Source: Microthyrium microscopicum
Taxonomy: Eukaryota; Ascomycota; Dothideomycetes; Microthyriales; Microthyriaceae
Reading direction: 5' to 3'
DNA: 64,000 bases
Assembly: GCA_010405405.1 (NCBI GenBank)
Contig: MU004244.1
Location: 685,895-749,894, forward strand
The notes under the pieces are model-generated. The model was not told the DNA's origin. It saw only the letters and a program-made list of their open reading frames with translations, and did no database searches. The position numbers and the translations under genes are program-made. Shown here one piece after another: positions 32,799 through 43,893 of this stretch. How positions within the stretch are numbered: position 1 is the stretch's first letter; the number at the start of each line of letters is the position of its first letter.

Positions 32799-33245
32799 TC
32801 AGTGGAATAGGGTCCGCAATAGCGGAAATCTTGCCACCAAAAACTGAAGCAAGACACGGAGCAAAAGTCGAATAGGACCAACTGCGCCAAGTCTCTGTAG
32901 AATCGAGAATGGACTTGAACTAACTACCGCAGGGCCCTGGATCTTGGCAGCTAGTGAGCCTGTCGCATAAAGATTGTCAGTCAATTTGTAAAACAATCCT
33001 AGCATTTGAGCAACGATTGAGGTGAACGGAGTGACTATACCAGCGATGACACCCAGCGGACCGAAGCCTGATGTATTCAGAAGCAGTTTGAAGAAGAGCG
33101 GTAAGATGGAGGCGAAGGAGACGAGGACGATTGGGCGTGATATGGTCTTCAGGAGCTTCGCAACATGTTGGCCTTCGCAAGTTTGAGGAACGTGAGATGC
33201 CACAAAGCCTTGAATGGCTGAGGGAATTCCTGGAATTGCGTTCAT
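32799..33245 (-). CDS. IFI6/IFI27-like (ISG12 family) protein B
   Basis: Second member of the trio, 121 residues when spliced. Exons on minus are 33245-33041 and 32959-32799, with an 81-bp intron (GTATAG...CGACAG). The joined core reads GFGPLGVIAGSLAAKIQ and then SPFSILQRLGAVGP, aligned with gene A, and the intron splits the same glycine codon in phase 1. A hydrophobic helix (IVLVSFASILPLFFKLLL) precedes the core, and a second hydrophobic stretch ends the protein (LLLRVLLQFLVARFPLLRTLF). The intron is a multiple of three without a stop, so an unspliced message would encode a 148-residue variant. ATG at 33245 chosen; the frame upstream starts at GTG. Confidence 0.72.
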   Translation of the reverse strand: MNAIPGIPSAIQGFVASHVPQTCEGQHVAKLLKTISRPIVLVSFASILPLFFKLLLNTSGFGPLGVIAGIVTPFTSIVAQMLGLFYKLTDNLYATGSLAAKIQGPAVVSSSPFSILQRLGAVGPIRLLLRVLLQFLVARFPLLRTLFH

Positions 33246-33833
33246 GGCTGGTGAGAGGTCAGTCGAGATACAATGCACCAGCGGAATGAGCTGAGAGAGG
33301 TTGTCGAAGTTGTTGCTGTGATCAGGATTTCGAGTGTCGCGTAGTTGAATTTTGAGGAAAGTTTACGTCAAGGCCGCAGCGCAAAATGATCGTGGGCCAG
33401 TCTAAAAGCTAAGCCTAAATACAATTAGCCTGATATATCTAAGGCAGGTGCATACAAGTTCCTCCCGGTAATCCATATATTTCTGAGGCAAGTGCACATG
33501 TGTAGTGGGCATACTCTAGGTCGTGACTGCTACTTCCATCAAATTCGACCAACATCCTCCACCTGAGCCAAAAGGCAAATTTCAAGAGACGCTCCTAGAT
33601 TAGATGAATCAATCCAGGTACCTTTTTGATGTTTCAAACCATTCTGGTGTCAACGTGACGGCCGCTTAACCACCAACACTAATGTTATGTGGGCCACAAG
33701 GAGAATGGTGAAGCATTTATTTCTTGTTAGGAATACACTATCACTTCCGTGGTAAATGATGACTTCGGGGACTGGATTCATCGAGTCATAGCTACCAACC
33801 CTTGATCGTAATTTGTAAGTGTTTGTCAATCCA
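33246..33833. other. Spacer between IFI6-like genes B and C
   Basis: 588 bp without a supported gene; presumably the promoter of gene B and the 3' flank of gene C. Confidence 0.4.
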
Positions 33834-34101
33834 TTACTTTCCAAAAAACCAAAGTGCACCACCAACCAGGGAGCCAGCGACAGTAACTGGACTCAAGAGA
33901 AGGGCCGGAAGCGCAGCCAGACCCGCACCTCCTGCTCCTGCGCTTTGCAAGATAGCCGCCAGGGAGCCTAGGTTGAGTTCAGTCAATGTAAAAAGCGACA
34001 GAGCGGTCATTGCTAAAACATTTCGCAGTGATAGACTAAAACGCACCTCTCAGAATTCCCTCCGCACCGAAACCGAATAAGGACAGAATTGCAGCAACCA
34101 T
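33834..34101 (-). CDS. IFI6/IFI27-like (ISG12 family) mini-protein C
   Basis: Third and smallest member, 62 residues. Exons on minus are 34101-34047 and 33967-33834, separated by a 79-bp intron ending AACCTAG. The spliced core is GFGAEGILRGSLAAILQ followed by SAGAGGAGLAALPALLL. The glycine codon before SLAA is split in phase 1 exactly as in genes A and B. Compared with A it lacks about a dozen residues between SLAA and ILQSAGAGG. It is little more than the hydrophobic family core, starting almost at once (MVAAILSLFGFG) and ending in VAGSLVGGALWFFGK. The length is close to that of small animal ISG12 cores. Probably membrane-embedded; function unknown. Confidence 0.7.
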
Positions 34102-37100
34102 GATTGTTAATGGAACAAGTGATCAATTTCCAAGGTCTGAGGTTTTTGTTGTTCAACAGATATGTCTAGAATGTCGGGGACCGGGGTCGGACTGGGAGCA
34201 GAATCTGATAATGGTTCAAGTTTGAGAAGCGATCTCAGTTGTGACCAGAACAAAGGCTGCTTAAATATACGCTGCACTGAACGTTATGACATAACTAATT
34301 TGCTTGCAGTTGCTCAGATGAGAATTGATATGAATTGTGTCACCGCGGTGGATAGAGTTATGATAGATCACAATTGTGTCGATGCAATGATATCATCATG
34401 ATTTCCTGCTGGCCTTTCGTTCTAAACTTCCATCTAATAATTCGCTTGCTGACGGGTAGAAACTACCAAGTAAGTTGATCATAAAAAGCACAAGGGGTAG
34501 ACTGACAACTTATCCGAGTTCACTGGAGCTGGAGCTGGGAGTGCAGATCAAATTTGTTCTGATTTTTGAGACAACATAATAATGCCTTTATGTGTGAGAT
34601 ATATCAAAATCGAGCAGCGAATTTGATTGAAGTAAGAATGTGAGTTGTGAGTTCGAACGGTTCTGAGCTACAACTAGCACGCAGCAAACATATGTGGATC
34701 AGTTCTTAAGCACTATAGTGATTGTCTATGTCGATAGTAGTGCGGTGATTGCTAGATAGAACATTGTGAAGTCGTCAGAGTGAAATATGTTCTCTATATG
34801 TTCACAGCGAAGGATTTCTTGCGAATTGATGCTTTCTTTCTTCTTCATTTCGTACCTTCTTTAATGGCTAAATCCAAGCTCCAATCGACTCATCAGCGTG
34901 GAAGATGAGTTCAACTTGCCTGATAAAATCCGCAATCATGATCTAAAACACTTAAAAAACATCTTGATTGCCTTTGAAATTGACTCGTCAAATGAAAGTC
35001 CCACAACTTTGAGATAGCTCGACCATTTGCCTGGTTGGTGTACAAGATAGGAATCATGCATCTGATATGTTGGAAGTTAGGGGTAAAGCACAACGAATTG
35101 GAGGTTTATGTACAGCATTGCTATTGGCTGGCTTAAAGCATATGTACTGTAGTATTCTGACGAAGCTAATAAAATTTACGAAATCTTCCAAAAAGCCACA
35201 GAAATACCACGCAACAAGTGTTCCATACGGTCGCCAATGTTTTAATTCTGTGGACTTCTGCCTTGATCTGCACAGAGCAGTCAAAAACTCGCTTAATTCA
35301 AGCCTAAAAGTATCGCTACTGTGCCTTCCATGCATTATCAATGATTCAGCTCTAAGTTTGACAGGATGGCGTAAAACATGTTTTAGGCAAGCCGCAAGCG
35401 CAACTTTGTTAGTTAGGGAAAGATCGACGAAGAAATGGATTTTGATACGAAGTCTATCTTCCATAACTGCAAACGCCTGTCAAATACTTGAGAGGCAAAT
35501 CGCTTTTACTTCTTCACTTTGAAAATGAAAGTTGTGTTACCTTTGTGCCACATTATAGAAATATCTGTGTTGCACTGCGCAGAATCTGTGGGGACCCGAG
35601 GAAGCGTCGGCGGTGGACCAAGTTCAGCAAAGCCACTTTCTGTTGCCTCTAAAACTCAAAGCGCCATTCAAACTTCAGCTCGTTCTTCCTTGGCTGCTGC
35701 AAAGATCTTGGACGATCAAGCCTTGAGAAGTGTTGAAGAAGCAAGGCGATGCGCTGATCAAATGTCTTTTGCCCAATGCCCTTGCGTCATGCGTATTCGT
35801 TAAAGTCCCTCTAATTTTGAATTTTGACGCTGAAAGTGGTGGCGCACATGCAGCAATCGATAATGCGAACAAGAATTTGAGGTCGTGGTTGACAGTTGCA
35901 ACTTGAAATCGAAGACGATATTTGTACATTTGATGCCATACCGGCAGCAAGCATGAGATAAAAACACAAGTATCACAAATTTCCAAGCCTTGATCAATGG
36001 ATCTGCTTACTAGTTTCAATCTTTGCCAATGAGGATCTCAATTTCTGGAGGGCCATGAAGCAAATTCGGCGAGTTACAACATGATCTAACATTGCTGCTG
36101 GAGCCTTAACACTCGGTTCCTCACGGAAAGCTTCATAGTATTACAACAAAGCGCATCGTAGAGAGGACAATCACGACAGTAGCAGATTTTTGAAATTAAA
36201 GCGCTCCGTTGCACATTATTAGCCTTTTGCAGATCTGTCGAGTTACATTACCAGGCTTTTAGAGTATAACACAACGATATAGAGTACCTCGAAAACCTAA
36301 CAATCCAACGGAGCGAAGAACCTGGACTTGCTCAATGGCAGCCGTATTGTTATGCAAGAACGCAACGTCATACCTTCAAATACTGCGGTTTGGGGCTGCC
36401 AGACAATAATGACAGGATGGGGTTTGGAATGGAACCTTGCGAAGGTATCACTAAAAGCACGTCAAAACACTTTTGACTTTGAAGATCGTGTATCATCAAA
36501 CATGACTGTTGTAAGGTGAAGAAATATATCATTTGCCGCCGTGCATCCGCCATAAATACAAATGCGATTTCGTACATTGCCGATGTTAGCACGCGGTTTG
36601 AATTCAATGGCAACCTTGGAATGTCACCTGTCAATGCAATCATTCGAGTCTACAGACTCCACCTTAAATCCTTGATATCGTACCACGTTGCTCCAAGAAA
36701 TGTTTTCCCTATTATGAATGTGTCTATATATAACAGCACTATAAACGCTACCGGGACTGTGATTTATTGCATGCATAGTTGAAGCATTGCGATAAACTCA
36801 AAATGAGAAGCAATGTGGACCATTATCAATCTCGAGGACTTCAGTCAGTCGTCATGCTCGCGGCCTCGAAACATCGGGTGCATCACGGTTTCGCGCTGAA
36901 CTGATGCATAACACGCACCTTGCAGAAAACTTCGAGATCGTTCTGGAAGCGAAGAGGCAAATTTGTCTAAAGGCGATAATTCATGTTGTACAGCATTAAG
37001 ACTCTATCAAATTCTCAATGTCACAACCTCAAGGTTGAAGTGTGGTAGCGAATGACGATAGGCGAAACATTAAATTTCCGTGGACCGGGAGCTGCCGTGC

Positions 37101-38072
37101 TGTTCCTGGATCCAGGCTTCTAGAACTCGCTTAGTATTGGATAGGATTAGCTCACCTTTGAATCGCGAATCGCCATCAGCCAAAAAGCCCAAGGACGCCA
37201 CAGCGCCAGGTCTGATTCACGCAGGGTTTAGAACTTCAGACCTTTCAAAAGGCCTCCCATAAGTTACAGAGTTAATTATCTCCATATATCGATTTCTTGA
37301 TTCATAGGTATACTACTAGTGTTACATCCCATCCATACTCCTGGCATAGAAACGAAAACGACTGGACCCGTAGTGGCTAGTAAAGCCGTAACCACGAGGT
37401 TCAGGCACGGACCGCGAGATAGTCTTCGAACCATGCTCAAAGTCTCCATATTTTCGCCTACCGTCTATCAACGGACATCGGAAAGAAACTTGTGTCGCAA
37501 GCCTCCTTTGGAAAGGAGTGAATGCCAATCAAGAACGGTCAAGCAGCCCTCCTCTTGGCTTCACAATCTTCGCCTTCTGTATTTCTTCGCGCCCAGCGAG
37601 TCGGACTTCGGGGAATTAGCTCTAGATCTGTAGGTATTGTGCTGGCGCGCTAAGAAGTACATGCCAAACGCACTAGACTTGATTGTGTGTTATGTTTGAA
37701 GTATGAGCGCCGTACATGTCCAAGATCTTAGCTGCTTATTGGTGACGATACCTTGCGACAGCTGGAAAGATTCGCTCCAATCGGTTTTCAGCCCCTTGTG
37801 GAGATATCCATTGGATGATGTGGTTCATCACTTGCACTTCTGTGATCAGCCCGTGGTCCATGGCACCGTGGGTCCACAGCTCCTTACCTTGCTTGATATC
37901 TCGTGGATTCCCTAAATATCCTAGGACGACGCCTTCTCTCTGTTGACGTTGCCGATCCTTTCGTCTAGTCGCTACTCATGATCTAATCCAATCTTTCTTC
38001 TTTCTTCAAACATTGTTATCCCACACCAGCTTCTACTTGATCGAGAGTGAAGACTCGATCACCTTGGCCACG
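34102..38072. other. 4-kb gene desert
   Basis: No frame longer than about 150 codons and none with a family motif on either strand. Candidates such as 35054-35522 are open on both strands at once and start at non-ATG codons or lack motifs. I searched by eye for another copy of the SAGAGG core and for transposase or reverse-transcriptase motifs and saw none. Old decayed sequence is possible but not demonstrable by reading. Confidence 0.45.
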
Positions 38073-40047
38073 ATGGCTGTTCTATTCATCCTCGCGACTC
38101 TACTCTTAGTAGTTGTTGTATGGAATCGCTTCTTTCGTAAACGGGACTCGGGCATACCTGCTGGCCTTAAACCTCTTCCAGGTCCAAAAGGTATAAACAT
38201 TTGACACTGTTGTTTTTCATCTCATTAACTCTTGTGCCAGGTCTCCCAATCATCGGTAGTGTCCACGAAGTACCCGAAAAGCTTGGATGGATCAAGTTTG
38301 CAGACTGGGGAAAACAATACGGCCCAATATATCAAGTAGATCTTGCTGGCTCTAACCATGTTTGGATATCGTCGGACGAGATCGCTCGTGATCTTTTGTC
38401 GAAAAAGGCTGCCATATACTCGGACCGTCCTCACATTCCCGCCTTGATGGATGATAACCGTACAAGTGGCCAATACCTCCCGTTGATGAGCAAGAATGAA
38501 CTGTGGACCAGACAAAGAAAGTTCGCCAACCATATCATGCGCAAGTCGGAGGCTGCAGATTTTTACAAGTATCCTGAATTGGAATCGATCCGTATGTTGA
38601 AAGAGTTGATGGATGAGCCAGAAAAATACAACCACGCTTTGGAATCTTATGTGTCTCGAGTAACATGTCGGTTGGCATGGGGCCACAGCGAAGGTAGCGA
38701 CGAACTGAAGCAGCGTGCTCGAGAACTTCTCATCGGTGTTTCTCCAACTGGTGCCCTCGGTAACAAGCTTCCATTCATCATGGCTCTTCCTGACTGGTTA
38801 TCTCCTGCCAAGGCCTGGGAACGCAAGCGGGCCCGCACAGAACGCAAATGGTTTGAAATAATGCAAAATCAAGTGAAGGAGGACATCGTAACCGATCCCT
38901 CAAAACCATCATGGACCAAGCTCTTTCTCGACGCTCCGAAGGCCTGCAACTTTGCCGATGAAGTTGAAGGTTCCTATGCCGTGGGAATGCATGGAATTGC
39001 TGGTGCTCTTACGATTGCCGCCCCAATGCAAGCTTTCTGTCTCGCCATGTGCCATTATCCACAGTATCTGCCCATGCTTCAAGAGGAGTTGGACCGCGTC
39101 TGCCCGGATCGTCTACCTACCAATGCTGATAAGCCAAATCTTCCGTTTCTACGTGCCTGTATCAGAGAAGTTATGCGCTGGAGACCGCCGGTCCCAACAG
39201 GTAAAACCAGTCCGTGATACGCGGTGTATATTTTGCTGACGAGTTTTAGGTATTCCTCATTTCTTGACCGAAGACGACGAGTACAATGGTTACTTCATTC
39301 CCAAGGGTAGTGTAATGCATCCTTTGGAGTGGTCAATCAGCCGCGATCCCGAAACGTTCCCAGATCCAGAAGCCTTCAATCCACTCCGATGGCTCGAGCC
39401 CAAATATCCCACGTACCGAGAACCTCTCACACAATATCCCACAATCATCAACATGACACAATTCGGTTATGGAAGACGGACTTGCCAAGGACAGACTGTG
39501 ACAGAATCCGATTTGGTAGCAGGAATTGGGTCCATTGCCTGGGCATTCGATATCGCAAAAGACAGCCGACGAGAGAGAATTCGCAAGGCGATGCAGAATG
39601 AAAAGGCCACCGTTTCCGAGGAAGAATTAATCACTGGTCTTTCCGAGCACTCATCTGATGATGAGTCAGGCATGCCCAGAACTCCAATAGGCGAGTTTCC
39701 AGTTCCTCATCCAGATGAGATCCGCGAAGAGTATGAAAAGAAGCTCCAACGCAAGCGGGAAGCAGAAAAGCAAAAGGAGCGGGACGAGGACGAGACACTC
39801 ATTTTCTCCACTCTGCTTATAGCTAAGCCACTGCCATTCAAGTTCAGCTTGACACTCCGTGATGAGAAGCGTGGAGAGAAGATCCAAAGTCTGTTCGACG
39901 AGAAAAACTCGAATGGCGACTACATCGAGTCCCGAAACTACTGTAAGTACACACTGATGCCCAAGTTCGCCTCGAACAAAACTAATCGATGTTGCAGGGG
40001 GTGAGAATAATGGCGAAGGAAAGGAATTCGGTTGGGTCAAGGTTTAA
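38073..40047 (+). CDS. Cytochrome P450 with a charged C-terminal insertion
   Basis: Membrane-anchored P450 monooxygenase of 606 residues. Exons: 38073-38190, 38241-39200, 39250-39942 and 39998-40047, all GT..AG with matching phases. Visible parts are an N-terminal anchor (MAVLFILATLLLVVVVWNRF), the proline hinge LKPLPGPKGLPIIG, the K-helix ExxR in IREVMRWRPP, the FNPLRWLEP (PERF-like) region and the heme loop FGYGRRTCQGQ with Cys at about residue 399. The likely I-helix (GMHGIAGALTIAAPM) lacks the textbook AGxDT. About 100 mostly charged residues (EEYEKKLQRKREAEKQKERD among them) are inserted between the L-helix and the usual terminal strand KPLPFKFSL, making the part after heme about 205 residues. 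It recalls the fungal CYP64/OrdA-like group; substrate unknown. Confidence 0.88.
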
Positions 40048-41873
40048 GCGGCGCCAGTTATATATCCAGTTCGAGGGGAATCTGCGCTCTGTGTGCTATT
40101 TGGTGCTTTTACACTGCAAGATATCTCAGGAGTACATCTAGAATTTTTTTGGGTCAAATAGCGATTGGAATGAACAATAATCAATTGAATAGTATGTTGG
40201 AAAAAGAGTGATGAACAACAGAAAGGGATTCCGGAAGGATGAGGAGTACCGAGATCGAGCGGCGAGGTTCTGGTGTTGTCACTTGTGAGTGAAACACTGA
40301 AACAGAAGGAACGGCCCCCAACAGTTTCTGATGACCATGGTACAACCTCCTGAGGAGACCTTGAATGATATCAAGTCACGGACATCACCTTGAATGTCCT
40401 GATGTAAGGGAAGTGGCCGCGTCGCTCTGCAGCTAGAAGCTGCGGTCATCATCCTTCGAGGTTTTTGTGATTAGCTTATCTCCTACACAACAAATCAGCG
40501 TTCTTTGTTCTGTCACCCCACTCCGGAGTATAAGGCTGAACCAACGTACCTTTGAGCCGGAGAGGATTGCACGAGTCTGGCTAATTTAAAATCAATTGAG
40601 CTCCAAACATGAGTTTTGACAGGTTCTTCATGCTTGAGGAGGTACCTTGCTCCCAAAGCACAAATTAATACGATATTGGTGCTGATTTTATTGCATTGAA
40701 CATTGGGAATGAAACCCAGCACATATCGATGAAGGGGATGTAGTGACTGTAGTCACACTTTGGACATCTTTGTCCTTTTAGCTCGAAATGCCAGTATTGA
40801 AGTCATAGCAATCGAGAGGAATCGAAGTTGTAAACCTTACAACAGGTTCAAAGCAGTACCCTACTAGTTGTTCCAATCCTACACTGCAGAGAACAGCTGT
40901 AGCCTATCGAATGCTCCAAAGTTTACGGTATGCAAGAAGTCGTATATCAGGCCAGCAAGTTGTGTGACAGCGGTGGAGCTTGGAAGACACTGCACAACGA
41001 AATTCACCGCACTTCCAAGTTTTAGCATGTACTTATAAAATTGTTCTGTTTTAGAGGAAAAGAGAGCAGTCACTTCTGTGTTGAGAATCGACTCACGTCG
41101 TGGTAGGTGTATATTCTGTGGCTACCTAGTCACATTGTAGATATGGCAATGTGCTCCAGGGTCCTCATTCATATTTGAAAGCCGAGTTGAGGATTCAGTC
41201 GATAAATCCATGAGGACAGCACACTTAGGTAATTGGTTCTAAGCCAGGAACTTCTGTTCTACCTTATGTCTGTTATTATGATGGAGCAATTTTGGGTACT
41301 CGAAGAGCGTTACTAATAGAAAGTGTGCACTCACTGACGGAGAAACCCCTTCCATCTATATTACCCGCTACAAAAATAATAATCAAAATGTTGGGGCGCA
41401 CAGAAAGAGCCGACTGAGCATTCAGCTGACGCCCTGCTACTTTATACCTGTCCGAAGTCAACTTATAAAGCCAAGATGCTTACATGAAAAGAGTTTCATT
41501 GAATTCATTTTGCTGTATCTGGCTATCCAGAAACTTGAGAGTCATAGAATATCCAAGTCTATGATTGCCCGCTATAAAATGAATCCAAAGTCTTCATTAT
41601 CACGCTATGAGGGCTTGGTGAACATGAATCAATATACTTCGTGGCTTTTTCAAGAATATTACAGTCCCAATAGTACAACAGCATAACTGAAAGACCAAAC
41701 ATTGCCTATTCGCCAAGGCATATATTTAGTTCTTATATTGAACGTGCACCGGGGATCTGGTAGGAAAGGTATGTGCGTCTCAAATGACCATGATACCTAA
41801 TTTCGCCGGTGAAACGATATAATCTGGGCCCTGGTAGCACAGTCGCTACCTTTTTTCGTGATAGTACTCCAAA
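40048..41873. other. Intergenic region between the P450 and MFS genes
   Basis: 1.8 kb with only short, motif-free frames. It contains the perfect palindrome CTCCGGAG near 40520, which a zinc-cluster regulator could bind, but this is a weak, common sequence. Confidence 0.4.
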
Positions 41874-43628
41874 ATGGCTCGTTCAATTGACGAGAAAAGT
41901 CAAATGGCTTCAATACATGAGCCTCGAAATGATGCCGGAATTCGAAAAGAGCAAGTCAAAACAGTTCAAAATGTCGCGCTCGCAGAGGCCACAGCACAAG
42001 CAAAACCGAGTCCCTGGACGAGAAACATGTTCATGGTTTGTGATGGAAGTCGCGAGTGAGCTAAAGACACTAATACCTGATACAGCTCTACTACTGCCTC
42101 CTAATTGCGACCTTCAATTCTTGCATCAATGGCTACGATGGCTCGCTCATGTCTGGTATCAACACGTACGATCAGTACAGAGATTATTTCCATTTTCCTC
42201 ACGATAAAGGAACGCCATCAACAGGTATCGTCTACGCTATATACACGATTGGCAACTTGGTGGGATCGTTCGTCGCTGGTCCGGCTACAGATTTCAGAGG
42301 GCGCAGAATGGGCATGTTCATCGGCAGTCTCATAATTGTTATTGGATCTTGTATCCAAGCCACATCCATAAACCTCGCGCAATTCATGGTTGGACGCTTT
42401 ACTATCGGTTTTGGATGCGCTATTACATCTTCAGCAGGACCCGCCTATGTGTCTGAAATGGCCCATCCAGCGTACAGAGGTATCATGACTGGCATGTACA
42501 ATTGCTTCTGGTTTATTGGGGGCATTCCAGGGACCTTTGTACCATACGGCACAAGCCAAATCAAAAGCGACATGTCCTGGAGAATACCGCTTTGGACACA
42601 AATGGTCTATTCAGGCATTGTAGTCCTTGGCGCGCTTTGGCTACCGGAGACACCTCGTTGGCTGATTGCGCATGGTAAAGATGAGGAAGCTTTGGAAATC
42701 ATGGCCAAATACCACGGTGAAGGTGATCGTGACTCGCCCATCGTACAACTGGAGTATCGAGAAATGAAAGAAGACATTTCCATCACCGGCTCGGATAAGC
42801 GTTGGTGGGATTACAGTGGTCTGTTCAAAACCCGCGATGCCAGATATCGTTCCATGCTGGTTATAGCAATGGCATTCTTTGGTCAAGTGAGTAAATCGAT
42901 TCAAATTGTGCGATCATTAGTCTCTAATACATTAACAGTGGAGTGGTAATGGTCCAGTGTCTTACTACTACCCACAAATGATGGCGGGCATTGGCATCAA
43001 TGACAAACCAACACAGCTTTTGTACAATGGCGCCCAAAACATTGTCTCTTTTGGAGGTGCCGTAACAGGTGCCATATTCACAGACAATTGGGGTCGTCGG
43101 AAACAGATGATGTTCAGTTTGATGATTATCATCATATTCTTCTCACTCATTACTGGACTGAATGCAACCAATCTGATGCCAGATCCAGCGAATTCGGGAA
43201 AATTCGTGGCAAAAAATCCCAATCAGGCCAAGGCGATCATTGCCATTGTTTTTCTATTCGGATTTGTATATGGTGCTGGTTTCACGCCACTACAAGGCCT
43301 ATATCCGGTCGAGTGCTTGCAGTTCGAAGCTCGTGCGAAAGGGATGGGAATGTACAACTTCTTCGTCAACATCGCCAGTTTTTACAACACTTTTGTAACC
43401 GAGATCGCCTTCACTGGAGCTGGCTGGAAGTACTATTTCCTTTTCATTTTCTGGGACACCTTCGAGGTCATTTTCATTTACTTCTTTTTCGTGGAAACAA
43501 AGAACAGAACACTTGAAGAGCTTAGTGAGATTTTCAAGTCACCCAAGCCAGTCAAAGCGAGTCTGGAGGCAAGGGAGGTGATAGTTGTATCTGACTCGAC
43601 GAACACGCATTTGGAACCAAAAGACTAG
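41874..43628 (+). CDS. MFS sugar transporter
   Basis: Twelve-helix major facilitator of the sugar porter family, 550 residues, at the plasma membrane. Exons: 41874-42035, 42086-42886 and 42939-43628; both introns (50 and 52 bp) are GT..AG in phase 0. Family signatures are GYDGSLMSGI in helix 1, DFRGRRMGMF after helix 2, the VGRFTIGFG/YVSEMAHPAYRG region, PETPRWLIAHG at the end of the N-half, NWGRRKQMM in the C-half, PVECLQFEARAKGMG and the final VETKNRTLEEL. This set resembles fungal lactose/hexose-type carriers; the sugar cannot be told. The N-terminal 50 residues are hydrophilic. It converges with the WD40 gene. Confidence 0.93.
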
Positions 43629-43893
43629 TGCCAGTGAGCCTGGGTTGTTTCGTCAAAATGTAACATTCATAATGAGCTCGCGTCGAGCTTGGGGTCGAGG
43701 AAACTTACAAATATATTACCATTAGCATGGCGACGGCTTGCAGCAGCACAATCGACATTGTAATGTACAAAATTCAAGAAAGCGCAAAGATAAGGAAACG
43801 ACCTTGAAGACCCTTTCTTTTGCCAATTCATTGAAGGCTTCTGTCGCCTGTGTATTTGCTCATATTTGAGCCATCCATATCAAGAGCTCCGTG

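Noticed and set aside
35054-35522. Frames of 136 and 151 codons on opposite strands.
   Set aside because: Open on both strands at once, no motifs, no splice-joined continuation.
29913-43628. Possible secondary-metabolite cluster (SDR, P450, MFS, FAD oxidase).
   Set aside because: No backbone synthase or pathway regulator is present, the genes are kilobases apart, and one of them is dead.
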